A DNA stretch of 64,000 bases from Xenorhabdus szentirmaii DSM 16338 (GTDB taxonomy: Bacteria > Pseudomonadota > Gammaproteobacteria > Enterobacterales > Enterobacteriaceae), in the NCBI RefSeq assembly GCF_002632585.1, contig NZ_NIBV01000002.1, forward strand, positions 587,624 through 651,623, read 5' to 3'. This document shows positions 39,798 to 48,622 of the stretch, piece after piece. A model generated the notes under the pieces. It did no database searches and was not told the origin of the DNA. It saw only the letters and a list, made by a program, of their open reading frames with translations. The position numbers were made by a program, and so were the translations under genes. Position 1 is the first letter of the stretch, and each line of letters opens with the position of its first letter.

Positions 39798-39889
39798 TGA
39801 GAGAGTATAGTATAGGGGATTAATCCCCCTATACATGAGTTCGCATGGAGTTAAGCTTACATGGATGTAAAAATCTATCGTTGAATCTC

Positions 39890-42055
39890 TTACTCACGGA
39901 TTTGTTTTATCAAACTAACAATTTCAGGTAAGAGTTCAATCAATAACCCGATTTGTTGTAGCACAAGCTGGACTCTGCCATTGCTTTCAGAAGGTGACAG
40001 ATTGTTTTTTTCTATCAGTTGGCTGGCAATGGTTTTCAGGGCATTATCATCAAGTTGCTCCTGTTTTAATGCTGACTCGACATGGCAAATTGCTTCCCTG
40101 AGAATATCTAGGATTGCGGGGTCATTGAGTTTGTCACGATGAGCACCCAAGGCAGAAATATAGCTTAACATCGTATGATTGAGGCATAGCAAACGGAAGG
40201 CCGTTTCTTGAAATATCCGATAACTTTTGGGTTCCGATGCCATATTTGAGATCACAGATGCCAGCTCTGCATCACTATTGTGAGCGTCCCGGCGAGCGAT
40301 GCGATAGTTCAGGCTGTTACTCTTTCCTTGAGAGTATTCTTCTAAAATGGCATTGAGGTAGCGGCAATTTGCTCCCATAGTCCGGTTAATGACTTGAGGT
40401 AACTGGCGAAATTTCCAGTCCGGCCAAATAATGCTGACGGCAAGTAATGCAATGCCACAGCCTGCCAATGTATCAATAATTCTTGGCAACGCAACGTCAA
40501 AACCCTCACCCAACAGGTTGAAACTCAGTAATACCAGTAGCGTGATGAATAACGTTGCATGAGCATATTGGCTATTACGAAAAACAAAAAACATTACACC
40601 AGAAATGACAATCAAAACTAATTGCCCTTCAATGGAAGGCACAAAATAGAGAATAGGCAGGCCAATCAGAATACCCATCAATGTGCCAATGACTCGTAAG
40701 GCTAAACGGCGGCGCGTGGCACTATAATTAGGTTGGCAGACAAATAAGCTTGTCAGTAAGATCCAATAACCTCGTTGTAAATCAAAAAGCTGAATAATGG
40801 CATAGCCTGTACATAATAAAACAGACATCCTGATAGCGTGACGAAATAGAGCCGATTTGGGGGTCAGATTGCTGCGTAACTTAAACCAGATATCACTCCA
40901 GCCTGTCAGAGCTTCATTGGATAGCTGAATTTCTTCTTGTTTGTCATTTTGAAAAATATGTTGAGAGATGCTTTGGGAAAATAAATGTTGTCCGGAGCTG
41001 AGTCCAGCTAATTGAGCATCAATTGCACGTAAGTTTTTCAGAAGATTATCGAAAGCTATAGTTTTGGCATTCGTGCCCTGCTGGTTTTTTAGGCGGGTGA
41101 GGGAGTTTTCGAGGTAGTTAAATGCACGCTCAAAATGAGTGCTATGCTGATATTGCTGCCGAAGAATAATAGATTGTGAAATTTGCTCACATGCCCGTGC
41201 TTGCATGGAAAGCAATCGTTGGATACGAAACAAAATGTCACTGTGACGAAAAATTTCTCTTAATTTTTGATATTGAACATGAGATGAACTGGCTCGTTCA
41301 TGAATATCCTGAACAACAAAATAATAATGCAGTGTACGCCGAGTACCCGATTGTCCTCTGTCCCCTTTTAAACGGCTCAATAAAGAACTCTTGGCATGAT
41401 TGAGTGTTGTGACTAATGAACTATTTGCCATGGCGACATCGAACATCGAACTTTTATATTCTTCAGCCTCAGTGTCAGGATCAAATAAGCTCGCTTTGGC
41501 ATAGAGATAAACAGAAAGCTGTTGAAAACAGCGCGCCAGATTTTCTTGTAGGGGACGGATAGGAAATAGCAAATGACCGGCTAATGTCAGCAGGTTATAC
41601 CAGATTGCACCAATAAGCAGCAATACAGGTTGCTCATACCACAGAGGGAATATTGATGATCCCAGCATGGTATAAATGGCAATCAACAAAGCCCCAAAAG
41701 CAATGGTGGCGTAACGCTGCCCCAAGGCCCCAAGCAGGATAAAGCCACAAGTTGATATTGCCAGCCCGGGCATAAAAAGCCATGGGTAGGGAAACAGCAA
41801 TGTGATAGAAGCGGAAGCGATAAAGAAAGAAATTAAAGTAATAATGAGATTGCGTAACCTGCCCGCCAAACGATCATCCAAATCTGTTAATGCGGCTGCA
41901 ACGACGCCAAGCAACAATGGAATGGTTATTTTGAGTTCTTCCTTTAATAACCAAGGAACGAGAGTCGTTCCTGTCAGTGCAATAAATATACGGATATAAT
42001 AGAAGACATGACTGTTATACAGAAAATGGCGGGAGCCGGAGAAGACCGTTAGCAC
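39890..42055 (-). CDS. yccS: FUSC-family inner membrane protein YccS
   Basis: 721 residues, similar to E. coli YccS. It has two membrane blocks (about residues 20-150 and 395-520), each with five to six hydrophobic helices, separated by a soluble region and followed by a cytoplasmic C-terminal helical domain. It belongs to the fusaric-acid-resistance/aromatic-acid exporter-like family; the substrate is not known. It is divergent from helD. In E. coli a yccF gene lies between yccS and helD; here it is absent. Confidence 0.88.
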   Translation of the reverse strand: MLTVFSGSRHFLYNSHVFYYIRIFIALTGTTLVPWLLKEELKITIPLLLGVVAAALTDLDDRLAGRLRNLIITLISFFIASASITLLFPYPWLFMPGLAISTCGFILLGALGQRYATIAFGALLIAIYTMLGSSIFPLWYEQPVLLLIGAIWYNLLTLAGHLLFPIRPLQENLARCFQQLSVYLYAKASLFDPDTEAEEYKSSMFDVAMANSSLVTTLNHAKSSLLSRLKGDRGQSGTRRTLHYYFVVQDIHERASSSHVQYQKLREIFRHSDILFRIQRLLSMQARACEQISQSIILRQQYQHSTHFERAFNYLENSLTRLKNQQGTNAKTIAFDNLLKNLRAIDAQLAGLSSGQHLFSQSISQHIFQNDKQEEIQLSNEALTGWSDIWFKLRSNLTPKSALFRHAIRMSVLLCTGYAIIQLFDLQRGYWILLTSLFVCQPNYSATRRRLALRVIGTLMGILIGLPILYFVPSIEGQLVLIVISGVMFFVFRNSQYAHATLFITLLVLLSFNLLGEGFDVALPRIIDTLAGCGIALLAVSIIWPDWKFRQLPQVINRTMGANCRYLNAILEEYSQGKSNSLNYRIARRDAHNSDAELASVISNMASEPKSYRIFQETAFRLLCLNHTMLSYISALGAHRDKLNDPAILDILREAICHVESALKQEQLDDNALKTIASQLIEKNNLSPSESNGRVQLVLQQIGLLIELLPEIVSLIKQIRE

Positions 42056-42123
42056 AAAATACTCCTAACAACATTTACGTGATGAAATAGTTCAACAATT
42101 TCTAGGTACGGTGCCACGACAAT

Positions 42124-44175
42124 ATGGAACTAAAATCAACGCAAATTGGCCAACGCCTCGCTCAGCACCCTTATAACAGGGTACGTTTACTCAATGCTGG
42201 TATCGAAGTTAGCGGTGACAAACACCAGTACCTTATTCCATTTAATCAATTAATCCATATTCAGTGCAAGCGAGGGATTGTTTGGGGAGAGCTTGAATTT
42301 GAATTACCTGAAGGAAAAGTTGTTCGCTTGCATGGCACAGAATGGCAGCAAACACAGCATTTTTACCATTACTTGTTGAAAGAATGGCAAAAATGGAGCG
42401 TTGACATGAGTGGGATTACCGCGAATGTCTTGGCTGGTCAAATAAATGAAATCAACAAAGTGAAGCAACAAGATCGTTGGTTGAAAACGGCAGATTTGGC
42501 GTTATTACAGCGGCAGATCCATGAAACGCTTCAATCAATCCCTTTGCCATTACAACGAATTGTACAATTTGATAACTGCCGCGATGATTATCAGGTCTGC
42601 TTGAATTGGTTGAGTGAAGGAAAAAAAACAATTCAGTTCCTGAATCAACAATGGGTAGATCGTATTCTTGCTCAATACAGTGAATTTTTCCGTAATTCTG
42701 GAGTTCTTCGGCTCAATCAGGCTCAGAGTCAAGCAGTGTTGAATGGTGAAAAGAATATTTTACTTTTGGCTGGGGCAGGAAGCGGAAAAACATCTGTTTT
42801 AATTGCCCGTTCTGGCTGGTTACTATTACGTCATCAGGCACTTCCTGAACAAATTTTATTGTTGGCTTTTGACCATCAGGCCGCTGATACGATGAATGAA
42901 TGCATTCAGGCCCAGCGGGGAATGAAGGAAGAAGCAAAGACATTTCATGCTCTGGCATTACATATTATTCAGCAAAGTAGCAATAAACCGCCAAACATAA
43001 GTGTACTGGAAACGAATGAGCAAAAGCGTCGTGATTTCCTCATTCAGGAATGGCAAAAACAATGTAGCGGCAAAAAAGCTCAGGCCAAAGGTTGGCGAGA
43101 ATGGTTGAATGAAGAATTGGGCTGGCAATTGCCTGAAGGTGAATATTGGCATGATAACCAGCTGACAACTCGTTTGGCTATCCGCCTGGAGCGATGGTTG
43201 GAGTTAATGCGCATGCATGGTGCGAGTCAGAAAGAAATGATTGAACTGGCTCCAGCGATTCACTCTTCTGTGTTCCAGAAACGGATACGGCTAATGGCAC
43301 CTCTGCTGAAAGCCTGGAAATTAGCATTACGATCTGAAGGGACTGTTGATTTTTTTGGCCTTATTCATCAAGCAGTGAATATTCTGGAAAAAGGTAAGTT
43401 CATCAGTCCATGGAAACATATTCTCATAGATGAATTTCAGGATCTTTCTCCATTGCAAGCCAAGTTATTAATGGCATTGAAAACACAAAATAAACAAAGT
43501 CATTTATTTGCGGTGGGAGATGATCGACAGGCAATTTATCATCGTGGTGGAGATGAACTCACTGTAGCGGCGGCTTTTCTTGCTTATTTTGGAGAAATTA
43601 ACGAATGTAAGCTGGACACCACTTACCGTTTCAATGCCCGTATTGGTGAAATTGCGAATCGATTTATACAACACAATCCCCATCAATTGGCTAACCCCCT
43701 TAATAGCCTGGCAAAAGGTAATAAAAAATCAGTTGTGATATTACCGGAAGAACAGTTAGAAGCATTGCTCAATAAAATGAGCAGTTATGTAACGAAACAA
43801 GAAACCATTTTGTTATTAGCCCGTTACCATTACCTAAAACCCGAATTATTGAAAAAAGCCGCAACCCGTTGGCCGAATTTAACCATTAAATTTATGACTG
43901 TTCATGCTTCTAAGGGACAAGAAGCAGACTATGTCATCATTTTAGGTTTGCAGCAGGGGCAAGACGGTTTTCCTGCTCCTGCGAGAGAATCGGTGATAGA
44001 ACTGGTTTTATTGCCCCAACCAGAGGATTTTCCTGATGCGGAAGAACGTCGCTTATTATATGTTGCACTGACTAGAGCGAAAAAACAGGTTTGGTTAATG
44101 CAGGACCCCAAAAATCCATCGACCTTTATTCATCAATTAGTGCAATTAGGTGTACCGGTTCAACGCAAGGCTTAG
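42124..44175 (+). CDS. helD: DNA helicase IV
   Basis: 683 residues (E. coli 684). It is a superfamily I (UvrD/Rep-type) 3'-5' DNA helicase. Helicase motif I LLLAGAGSGKTS is at about residues 213-224 and motif II HILIDEFQDLS at about 434. Motif III/IV regions AVGDDRQAIYHRGG and TYRFNARIG, motif V FMTVHASKGQEAD and motif VI RRLLYVALTRAKK are all present. The N-terminal 190 residues are specific to HelD. The ATG has only a weak ribosome site. yccU follows after 42 bases and may share the transcript. Confidence 0.95.
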   Translation: MELKSTQIGQRLAQHPYNRVRLLNAGIEVSGDKHQYLIPFNQLIHIQCKRGIVWGELEFELPEGKVVRLHGTEWQQTQHFYHYLLKEWQKWSVDMSGITANVLAGQINEINKVKQQDRWLKTADLALLQRQIHETLQSIPLPLQRIVQFDNCRDDYQVCLNWLSEGKKTIQFLNQQWVDRILAQYSEFFRNSGVLRLNQAQSQAVLNGEKNILLLAGAGSGKTSVLIARSGWLLLRHQALPEQILLLAFDHQAADTMNECIQAQRGMKEEAKTFHALALHIIQQSSNKPPNISVLETNEQKRRDFLIQEWQKQCSGKKAQAKGWREWLNEELGWQLPEGEYWHDNQLTTRLAIRLERWLELMRMHGASQKEMIELAPAIHSSVFQKRIRLMAPLLKAWKLALRSEGTVDFFGLIHQAVNILEKGKFISPWKHILIDEFQDLSPLQAKLLMALKTQNKQSHLFAVGDDRQAIYHRGGDELTVAAAFLAYFGEINECKLDTTYRFNARIGEIANRFIQHNPHQLANPLNSLAKGNKKSVVILPEEQLEALLNKMSSYVTKQETILLLARYHYLKPELLKKAATRWPNLTIKFMTVHASKGQEADYVIILGLQQGQDGFPAPARESVIELVLLPQPEDFPDAEERRLLYVALTRAKKQVWLMQDPKNPSTFIHQLVQLGVPVQRKA

Positions 44176-44217
44176 TGCCATTCTAATCAATAATAGCCAG
44201 ACAAGAGAGGAAGTCGC

Positions 44218-44643
44218 ATGAAAGGCCAGATAAGTGATCAATTCATCACTAACATATTAATAAAAACCAAAACAATAGCATTAGTTGGGGCGAGTGATAA
44301 AGCAGATCGCCCGAGTTATAAGGTAATGAAATACCTGCTGAGTCAAGGGTATCAGGTTATTCCTGTCAGCCCTAAGCTGGTGGGACAAACCTTATTGGGA
44401 CAGCGTGTGATAAGTAAATTGTCCGATCTCAAACAACCGGTTGATATGGTTGATGTATTTCGCAATTCATCAGCGACTTACGGTGTTGCTGAAGAAGCGA
44501 TTGCTATCGGTGCAAAGGTTTTATGGTTGCAAAAGGGCATCATCAATGAAGAGACAAAATTATTGGCAGAAAACGCAGGGCTGGATGTTGTAATGGATCG
44601 TTGCCCGAAAATTGAAATCCCACGTTTGGGAATGGAAAAGTAA
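44218..44643 (+). CDS. yccU: CoA-binding domain protein YccU
   Basis: 141 residues. It is a single CoA-binding Rossmann domain as found in the N-terminal part of succinyl-CoA synthetase alpha: IALVGASDKADRPSYKVM near residues 20-38 is the nucleotide-binding loop, and VLWLQKGI follows later. The cellular role is unknown. GAGAGGAAG precedes the ATG. In E. coli mgsA and yccT lie between helD and yccU; both are missing here. A hairpin at 44646 closes the unit. Confidence 0.9.
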   Translation: MKGQISDQFITNILIKTKTIALVGASDKADRPSYKVMKYLLSQGYQVIPVSPKLVGQTLLGQRVISKLSDLKQPVDMVDVFRNSSATYGVAEEAIAIGAKVLWLQKGIINEETKLLAENAGLDVVMDRCPKIEIPRLGMEK

Positions 44644-44645
44644 TG

Positions 44646-44677
44646 AAGGCGGTGAATGTTATTTTATTCGCCACCTT
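44646..44677 (+). terminator. Terminator after yccU
   Basis: AAGGCGGTGAAT (44646-44657) and ATTCGCCACCTT (44666-44677) pair over 11 of 12 positions, including one G-U. Confidence 0.65.
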
Positions 44678-44731
44678 ATATGTGTGATTTGAATAACGGG
44701 CTCTGAACAACAGTAATGAGAGTGAAAAAAT

Positions 44732-45049
44732 TCAATTCCGTAGTCTTGGAGCTTGCAATTGGCTACGGATGGATTCAGCTAATTCATCCATAGAAGGTTG
44801 TTCCGGATGATCGTCTGATATTTCGTAAGTCAATTGAGCTTCTGCCAAGTATGTATGGATAGGTTGCCCATCATCACCTTCCATCACAACGTGGTACCAT
44901 GGAGCTGAGCGTAAAGTGGCATTAGACGCAATATCATTTTCCTGCGGTTGTTCTAAAGAATATTCGGCATCAATATCAACAACAACACCCAAATAACCCA
45001 ACAAGCTATGTCGAACTTGCTGACCGATACCGAATTTGCTGGCGATCAT
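44732..45049 (-). CDS. hspQ: Heat shock protein HspQ
   Basis: 105 residues, the E. coli length. HspQ is a small hemimethylated-DNA-binding (YccV-like) protein that acts as a specificity factor for Lon and stimulates degradation of mutant DnaA. The sequence [20 protein letters not shown] is almost identical to E. coli, and the C-terminus keeps EQPSMDELA and LQAPRLRN. Two adjacent ATG codons occur (45052 and 45049); the second is used for its better distance to GGAGGT. rlmI, its E. coli neighbour, is absent. Confidence 0.94.
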   Translation of the reverse strand: MIASKFGIGQQVRHSLLGYLGVVVDIDAEYSLEQPQENDIASNATLRSAPWYHVVMEGDDGQPIHTYLAEAQLTYEISDDHPEQPSMDELAESIRSQLQAPRLRN

Positions 45050-45276
45050 CATAGTCACCTCCAAAGAAACCTTGCAATGACTCTTAATATAAGGGCTGTA
45101 AGGCAAATTTCAAGCGCACACCCGGTAACCGAAATTTTGCATGACTTTTGAGATAAAAATGGCATAAAAATACCATTTGATAATTTCAGGTTAGCCGCTG
45201 CGTATATAAAATACAATACTAAAAGTAAGTTTTACGTTCCAAAATTGCTATTGTCCCATTTAAGAGGAGCGCAACA

Positions 45277-45555
45277 ATGACTAAACGTAATATTACTATT
45301 AATGTTTACGGACGAGTACAGGGAGTTGGATTTCGTTACCAAACATATCATTGGGCAAAGAAAAATAAGCTGACAGGATATGTTCGTAACATGAATGATG
45401 GCAGCGTTAAAATCGTTGCCTGTGGTAATGATCAGCAAATCAATATGTTAACTTGTTGGTTGGAGCAAGGCGGGCCGCCTGGTGCCAAAATTGACCATTT
45501 CCAATCTCATTTTGGTGACGCAGAAGAAATGACGGATTTTAGTATCCGTCATTAA
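45277..45555 (+). CDS. acyP: Acylphosphatase
   Basis: 92 residues, as in E. coli YccX. It hydrolyses acyl phosphates such as carbamoyl phosphate. The catalytic loop GRVQGVGFRY holds Arg20, and Asn38 in YVRNMNDGS completes the active site. An AGAGGAG ribosome site precedes the ATG. It is convergent with tusE with only 11 bases between the stops. Confidence 0.95.
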   Translation: MTKRNITINVYGRVQGVGFRYQTYHWAKKNKLTGYVRNMNDGSVKIVACGNDQQINMLTCWLEQGGPPGAKIDHFQSHFGDAEEMTDFSIRH

Positions 45556-45566
45556 TGACAGATAAA

Positions 45567-45896
45567 TCAAATACATTTAACGGGTTTTGGGAGGCCTGCA
45601 ATTTTTGTCGCTTGTTTTGCAGGCCCCTTAGGGAATAAGCGATACAGGTAGCGGCTATTTCCTTTCTCTTCGCCATACTTTTGTGAGATAGCCTTGACTA
45701 ACATACGAATTGCGGGAGAAGTATTAAATTCTTCATAGAACTCACGCACAAAACGTATCACTTCCCAATGTTGTTCAGTGAGTATGATTGCTTCTTGCTC
45801 GGCAAGCAGAGGAGCGATAGCTTCCAACCAATCACTGCTGTTTTTCAAATAACCTTGCGCATCAGTTTCGATCGTACGCCCTTCAAATACCAACAT
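45567..45896 (-). CDS. tusE: Sulfurtransferase TusE (DsrC family)
   Basis: 109 residues, the E. coli length. TusE takes persulfide sulfur from TusBCD and passes it to MnmA for 2-thiouridine formation in tRNA. The penultimate cysteine, Cys108 in the final KCI, is the sulfur carrier. The conserved segments [15 protein letters not shown] and [20 protein letters not shown] are present. It is the last core gene before the tRNA-Ser island junction. Confidence 0.95.
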   Translation of the reverse strand: MLVFEGRTIETDAQGYLKNSSDWLEAIAPLLAEQEAIILTEQHWEVIRFVREFYEEFNTSPAIRMLVKAISQKYGEEKGNSRYLYRLFPKGPAKQATKIAGLPKPVKCI

Positions 45897-46037
45897 AACT
45901 TTTCAACCATTCAATAACGATACTGGCAATTTAGCAAAAATCACCATCATTCCCAAGAAAGATTACCAAAAATGCTGAATAAATAGACCAATAGATAGCA
46001 ATTTGAGTAAATTAACGGCACTTGAACAGATAAGTGC

Positions 46038-46066
46038 TTTACAATGATAACCACGATGTTTATAGT
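46038..46066 (+). promoter_or_regulatory. Promoter of tRNA-Ser
   Basis: TTTACA (46038-46043), a 17-base spacer and TATAGT (46061-46066), 12 bases before the tRNA 5' end. Confidence 0.7.
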
Positions 46067-46078
46067 GCTCGACATCGC

Positions 46079-46166
46079 GGAGGGGTGGCCGAGCGGCTGA
46101 AGGCAGCGGTCTTGAAAACCGCCGATGGGAAACCATCCGAGAGTTCGAATCTCTCCTCCTCCGCCA
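46079..46166 (+). tRNA. serT: tRNA-Ser (UGA anticodon)
   Basis: 88 bases including the encoded CCA. The acceptor stem GGAGGGG/CTCCTCC, D arm, anticodon stem GCGGT/ACCGC around CTTGAAA (anticodon TGA at 46113-46115), a long variable arm typical of class II tRNAs and the T arm GAGAG-TTCGAAT-CTCTC are all recognisable. It is the serT position of E. coli (after tusE/yccA). It marks the left edge of the accessory region: an integrase remnant lies 164 bases downstream. Confidence 0.96.
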
Positions 46167-46329
46167 TATACACTTCTACTAGCATATCCTAAAGTCTACT
46201 TTTCCCAGTAAAATCAAACAAAAAACCAATCTCTCATTATATCAAGGTCTACTGTCGTTTTCCTAAATCTCTACAATTTGTTGTATAGAAATTCCCTATA
46301 CATTTTTTCTATACAATATTGGGTGGTTT

Positions 46330-46422
46330 ATGAAGCTAACAGACTTGGCAATCAAGTGAGCCAAACCAAAGGAAAAAGCCTATACGCTGGCGGATGGCAA
46401 CGGGCTATCTTTGTTAGTCGAT
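46330..46422 (+). pseudogene. Remnant of a P4-type tyrosine integrase N-terminus
   Basis: Reading from the ATG gives MKLTDLAIK, a TGA at codon 10, then AKPKEKAYTLADGNGLSLLVD. This is the start of the arm-binding (DUF4102) domain of P4-like integrases that use tRNA genes as attachment sites. The homology ends at about codon 31, 15 bases before the left repeat of the IS element, so the gene is both interrupted and deleted. Codon 10 is probably a CGA-to-TGA change, since Arg or Asn is usual there. With the tRNA-Ser upstream this is the scar of a genomic island. Confidence 0.72.
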
Positions 46423-46516
46423 ACTGTAGTGATGTGATGGACGTCCCCCTCTTCAGTTGCAAACAGTGTCATCGTTAACTTGATACTGAATACATTGCAT
46501 TTCGGGAGTATTTCTC

Positions 46517-47545
46517 ATGAACACAATCAAAGTGGTGGGCATTGATCTCGCCAAAAACGTTTTCCAGGTCTGTGTCTGGTCAACGGATAATTCTGTGACC
46601 TGGAATAAAAAAATCTCACGGCAAAAATTGCTGGATACACTCCGGGCGTTTCCGCTCAATACCCTTATTGCGATGGAGGCTTGCCAGGGAGCTCATTATT
46701 GGGGAAGAACGCTCCAGGCTATGAGCTATGCCGTCCGGCTTATTCCGACTCAGTATGTCAAAGCACTCTGTAAAAATCAGAAAAACGATGCCAATGATGT
46801 GCTGGCCATCTGTGAAACCGCCTGCCGTCCCGGGATTCATTTTGTTCCGGTCAAAACGGTTGAGCAGCAGGATATCAAAGCTCTGCGCAGTGCCCGGCAA
46901 CTCGTGGTAGAACAGCGTACCGCCCTGATTAATCAAATCCGGGCATTGCTCGTCGAACAGAGGATCGTTATCCCCGCGGGCATTCAGCAACTCCGGCAAG
47001 CCCTGTCTGATATTCTGGAAGACGGAAACAATGCTTTATCCTTTGTTCTTCGTCGCCTGTTGCATTCATTACAGGACGATATGCGGCGATTTGATGCTCG
47101 TCTTCACGAAATGGATAAAGAGATTCAGGCGGTTTCAAGTCAGCAATCGGGTTACGCCCACTTACTGACCATTCCCGGTGTGGGGCCGTTGATTGCCGCC
47201 GCTTTTGTCAGTGACGTCAATGTAGATCAGTTCGCGCAGGGTCGTCAGCTCTCGGCCTGGTGTGGGCTGGTTCCACGCCAAGACAGTTCTGGAGGGAAAA
47301 TCCATCTGTCAGGCATGACCAAACAGGGCAACCGTCACCTGCGAACGTTAATCATTCACGGTGCCCATGCGGTGATGCGCTGTTGTCAAAAACGTGAGGA
47401 TGTTCTGGGCGAATGGTTAAGAAAATTAATTGCCCGATGTGGCTTCATGAAGGCAACGGTCGCTTTGGCCAACAAACTGGTGCGTATTATCTGGCGAATT
47501 TTAAAGGATGATGTTGATTTTATGATGAAGAAAGCCGTGAATTAA
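46517..47545 (+). CDS. IS110-family (IS1111 group) transposase
   Basis: 342 residues, full length. The N-terminal RuvC-like DEDD domain has Asp10 (VGIDLAKNVFQ), Glu54 (AMEACQGAHYW), Asp91 and Asp94 (KNDANDVLA). The C-terminal Transposase_20 domain begins at LLTIPGVGPLIAAAFVSD and contains SAWCGLVPRQDSSGGK and LSGMTKQGNRHLR, where the catalytic serine of the family lies. GGGAG precedes the ATG. The enzyme acts with an RNA guide in this family. There is no frameshift or stop. Confidence 0.93.
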   Translation: MNTIKVVGIDLAKNVFQVCVWSTDNSVTWNKKISRQKLLDTLRAFPLNTLIAMEACQGAHYWGRTLQAMSYAVRLIPTQYVKALCKNQKNDANDVLAICETACRPGIHFVPVKTVEQQDIKALRSARQLVVEQRTALINQIRALLVEQRIVIPAGIQQLRQALSDILEDGNNALSFVLRRLLHSLQDDMRRFDARLHEMDKEIQAVSSQQSGYAHLLTIPGVGPLIAAAFVSDVNVDQFAQGRQLSAWCGLVPRQDSSGGKIHLSGMTKQGNRHLRTLIIHGAHAVMRCCQKREDVLGEWLRKLIARCGFMKATVALANKLVRIIWRILKDDVDFMMKKAVN

Positions 47546-47559
47546 CCGATTAAAAAAGA

Positions 47560-47753
47560 CGTTTACTGAGTTTGCAAACACTGATGAGAAAACAGCTACT
47601 GTCCTGTAATAGCCTGTGCTTGACCAAGGTAATCATATACCTATGTAGTGATAAGGAAACAGGGCTCGGATGACATCATGGCGCGGGTGATTCAGCCCAC
47701 AATGACGCCGGATATATGGTCGCAAACCGTATCAATTCAATGCTTGCACAACC
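47560..47753 (+). ncRNA. Candidate bridge/seek RNA in the right end of the IS
   Basis: The 208 bases between the transposase stop and the right inverted repeat are non-coding. A 7-bp stem GTCCTGT (47601-47607) / ACAGGGC (47659-47665) encloses a loop that contains a small hairpin (AGGTA/TACCT, 47627-47642) and then TGTAGTGAT (47644-47652). That 9-mer also occurs in the left flank of the IS at 46425-46433. Further on, ATATATGGTC (47712-47721) is repeated at the right IS junction (47765-47774). The order target match, then donor/junction match fits the known layout of IS110-family guide RNAs. The exact ends of the RNA are not known. Confidence 0.55.
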
Positions 47754-47987
47754 GGGGGACGTCCATATATGGTCAACTAAAACTGATCCCGTTTATTTGT
47801 TAAGGCTTCGCTCCGGTGTGGCCTTTTTCATATTTGCCACCGTAATAATTCTCATCATATCAATCAAATGTTGGATATTTGACAGTGACAGAGATTAGAT
47901 ATTGCCGGTAGGTCAAGGCTAAACCAGTGGCTGTTACGGTCAGATTGAGCAACGTGTGCAGGAATCAAACTAACTGCTGAGGATTGA

Positions 47988-48092
47988 ATGACTAGGCATT
48001 CACTGGCCACCATGATGCTTCTATATACATTCCTTCTGGTTATCGATAGTCGTGAGGATTGGTTTCTGTTTATAGGGAAATTGTTGCTATGA
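47988..48092 (+). CDS. Small hydrophobic protein, coupled to the next frame
   Basis: 34 codons, MTRHSLATMMLLYTFLLVID followed by a second hydrophobic end. GAGGA precedes the ATG, and its TGA overlaps the ATG of the next small frame (ATGA at 48089-48092), a sign of translational coupling. No family was recognised. Confidence 0.3.
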   Translation: MTRHSLATMMLLYTFLLVIDSREDWFLFIGKLLL

Positions 48093-48370
48093 AAAAACTG
48101 ATAGTTATTTTGCTCGTAGCCTCAGTTTTCCCTGCATTTTCAGCTTATTGCTACCACTCAAAGTATGGCAAACAACCCGAAATCAATAGTGGCCCGATAA
48201 CCGAAATTCAGTAACTGATTGGATTAATTACCAGAACACATACATTGCGAACTGGATTCCAAGCACACAAGGGCTAGCCAATGCCCCAAGACTGAAATCG
48301 ACACAATGTTACTGCTGGTTGTCTCAGGCTTCGCATCCAATCACGCAGCTCTGTGCATGAAATCTATACC
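48089..48370 (+). pseudogene. Secreted small protein gene, probably frameshifted
   Basis: The frame from 48089 encodes MKKLIVILLVASVFPAFSAY, a good signal peptide, and stops at 48214 after 41 codons. Another frame, open across that point, continues as TDWINYQNTYIANWIPS and LANAPRLKSTQCYCWLSQ before stopping near 48361. The second part has protein-like composition (Tyr, Trp, Cys), so a single frameshift probably split one gene of roughly 90 residues. No family was recognised. Confidence 0.35.
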
Positions 48371-48515
48371 CCGGTAGTATAGGTGATGCAGCCACCATTG
48401 AACTCACTGGAGAAGCTGGATCAATTGTTCTCGATATTTGAGAAGGCATTATCAGCAACCGAGAAAAATTAAGGTATTTTGCAAGGTTATGTGCAGACTG
48501 CATGTAGATGAGGCG

Positions 48516-48608
48516 ATGGAAAACACAGATAAGGTATTGGTTGAATTGATTAACAAAGCACTCTCTGCCATCAATGGGTTAATTAAATTTGATAAGGCCT
48601 ATTATTGA
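48516..48608 (+). CDS. Very small protein, unknown
   Basis: 30 residues, MENTDKVLVELINKALSAIN and ten more. It is similar in style to a 28-residue frame just upstream (MQPPLNSLEKLDQLFSIFEK...), both with an amphipathic helix ending in LSA. Evidence is limited to the open frame and this resemblance. Confidence 0.25.
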   Translation: MENTDKVLVELINKALSAINGLIKFDKAYY

Positions 48609-48622
48609 TCATTATTGAGTAA

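Larger units (their letters stand above)
46437..47766 (+). mobile_element. IS110/IS1111-family insertion sequence
   Basis: About 1330 bases bounded by a perfect 13-bp inverted repeat, ATGGACGTCCCCC (46437-46449) and GGGGGACGTCCAT (47754-47766). One DEDD transposase gene is inside. The left non-coding part is short (about 80 bases) and the right one long (about 210 bases). Subterminal inverted repeats and a long right non-coding end are features of the IS1111 subgroup, so the true ends probably extend several bases beyond the repeats. No target duplication is expected. The element is intact and may be active. Confidence 0.85.

Noticed and set aside
47716..47898. 60-codon frame reading out of the IS right end as a complete membrane protein gene
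   Set aside because: It starts inside the IS non-coding end and crosses the inverted repeat, so at most its tail derives from a flanking gene; not listed as a CDS.
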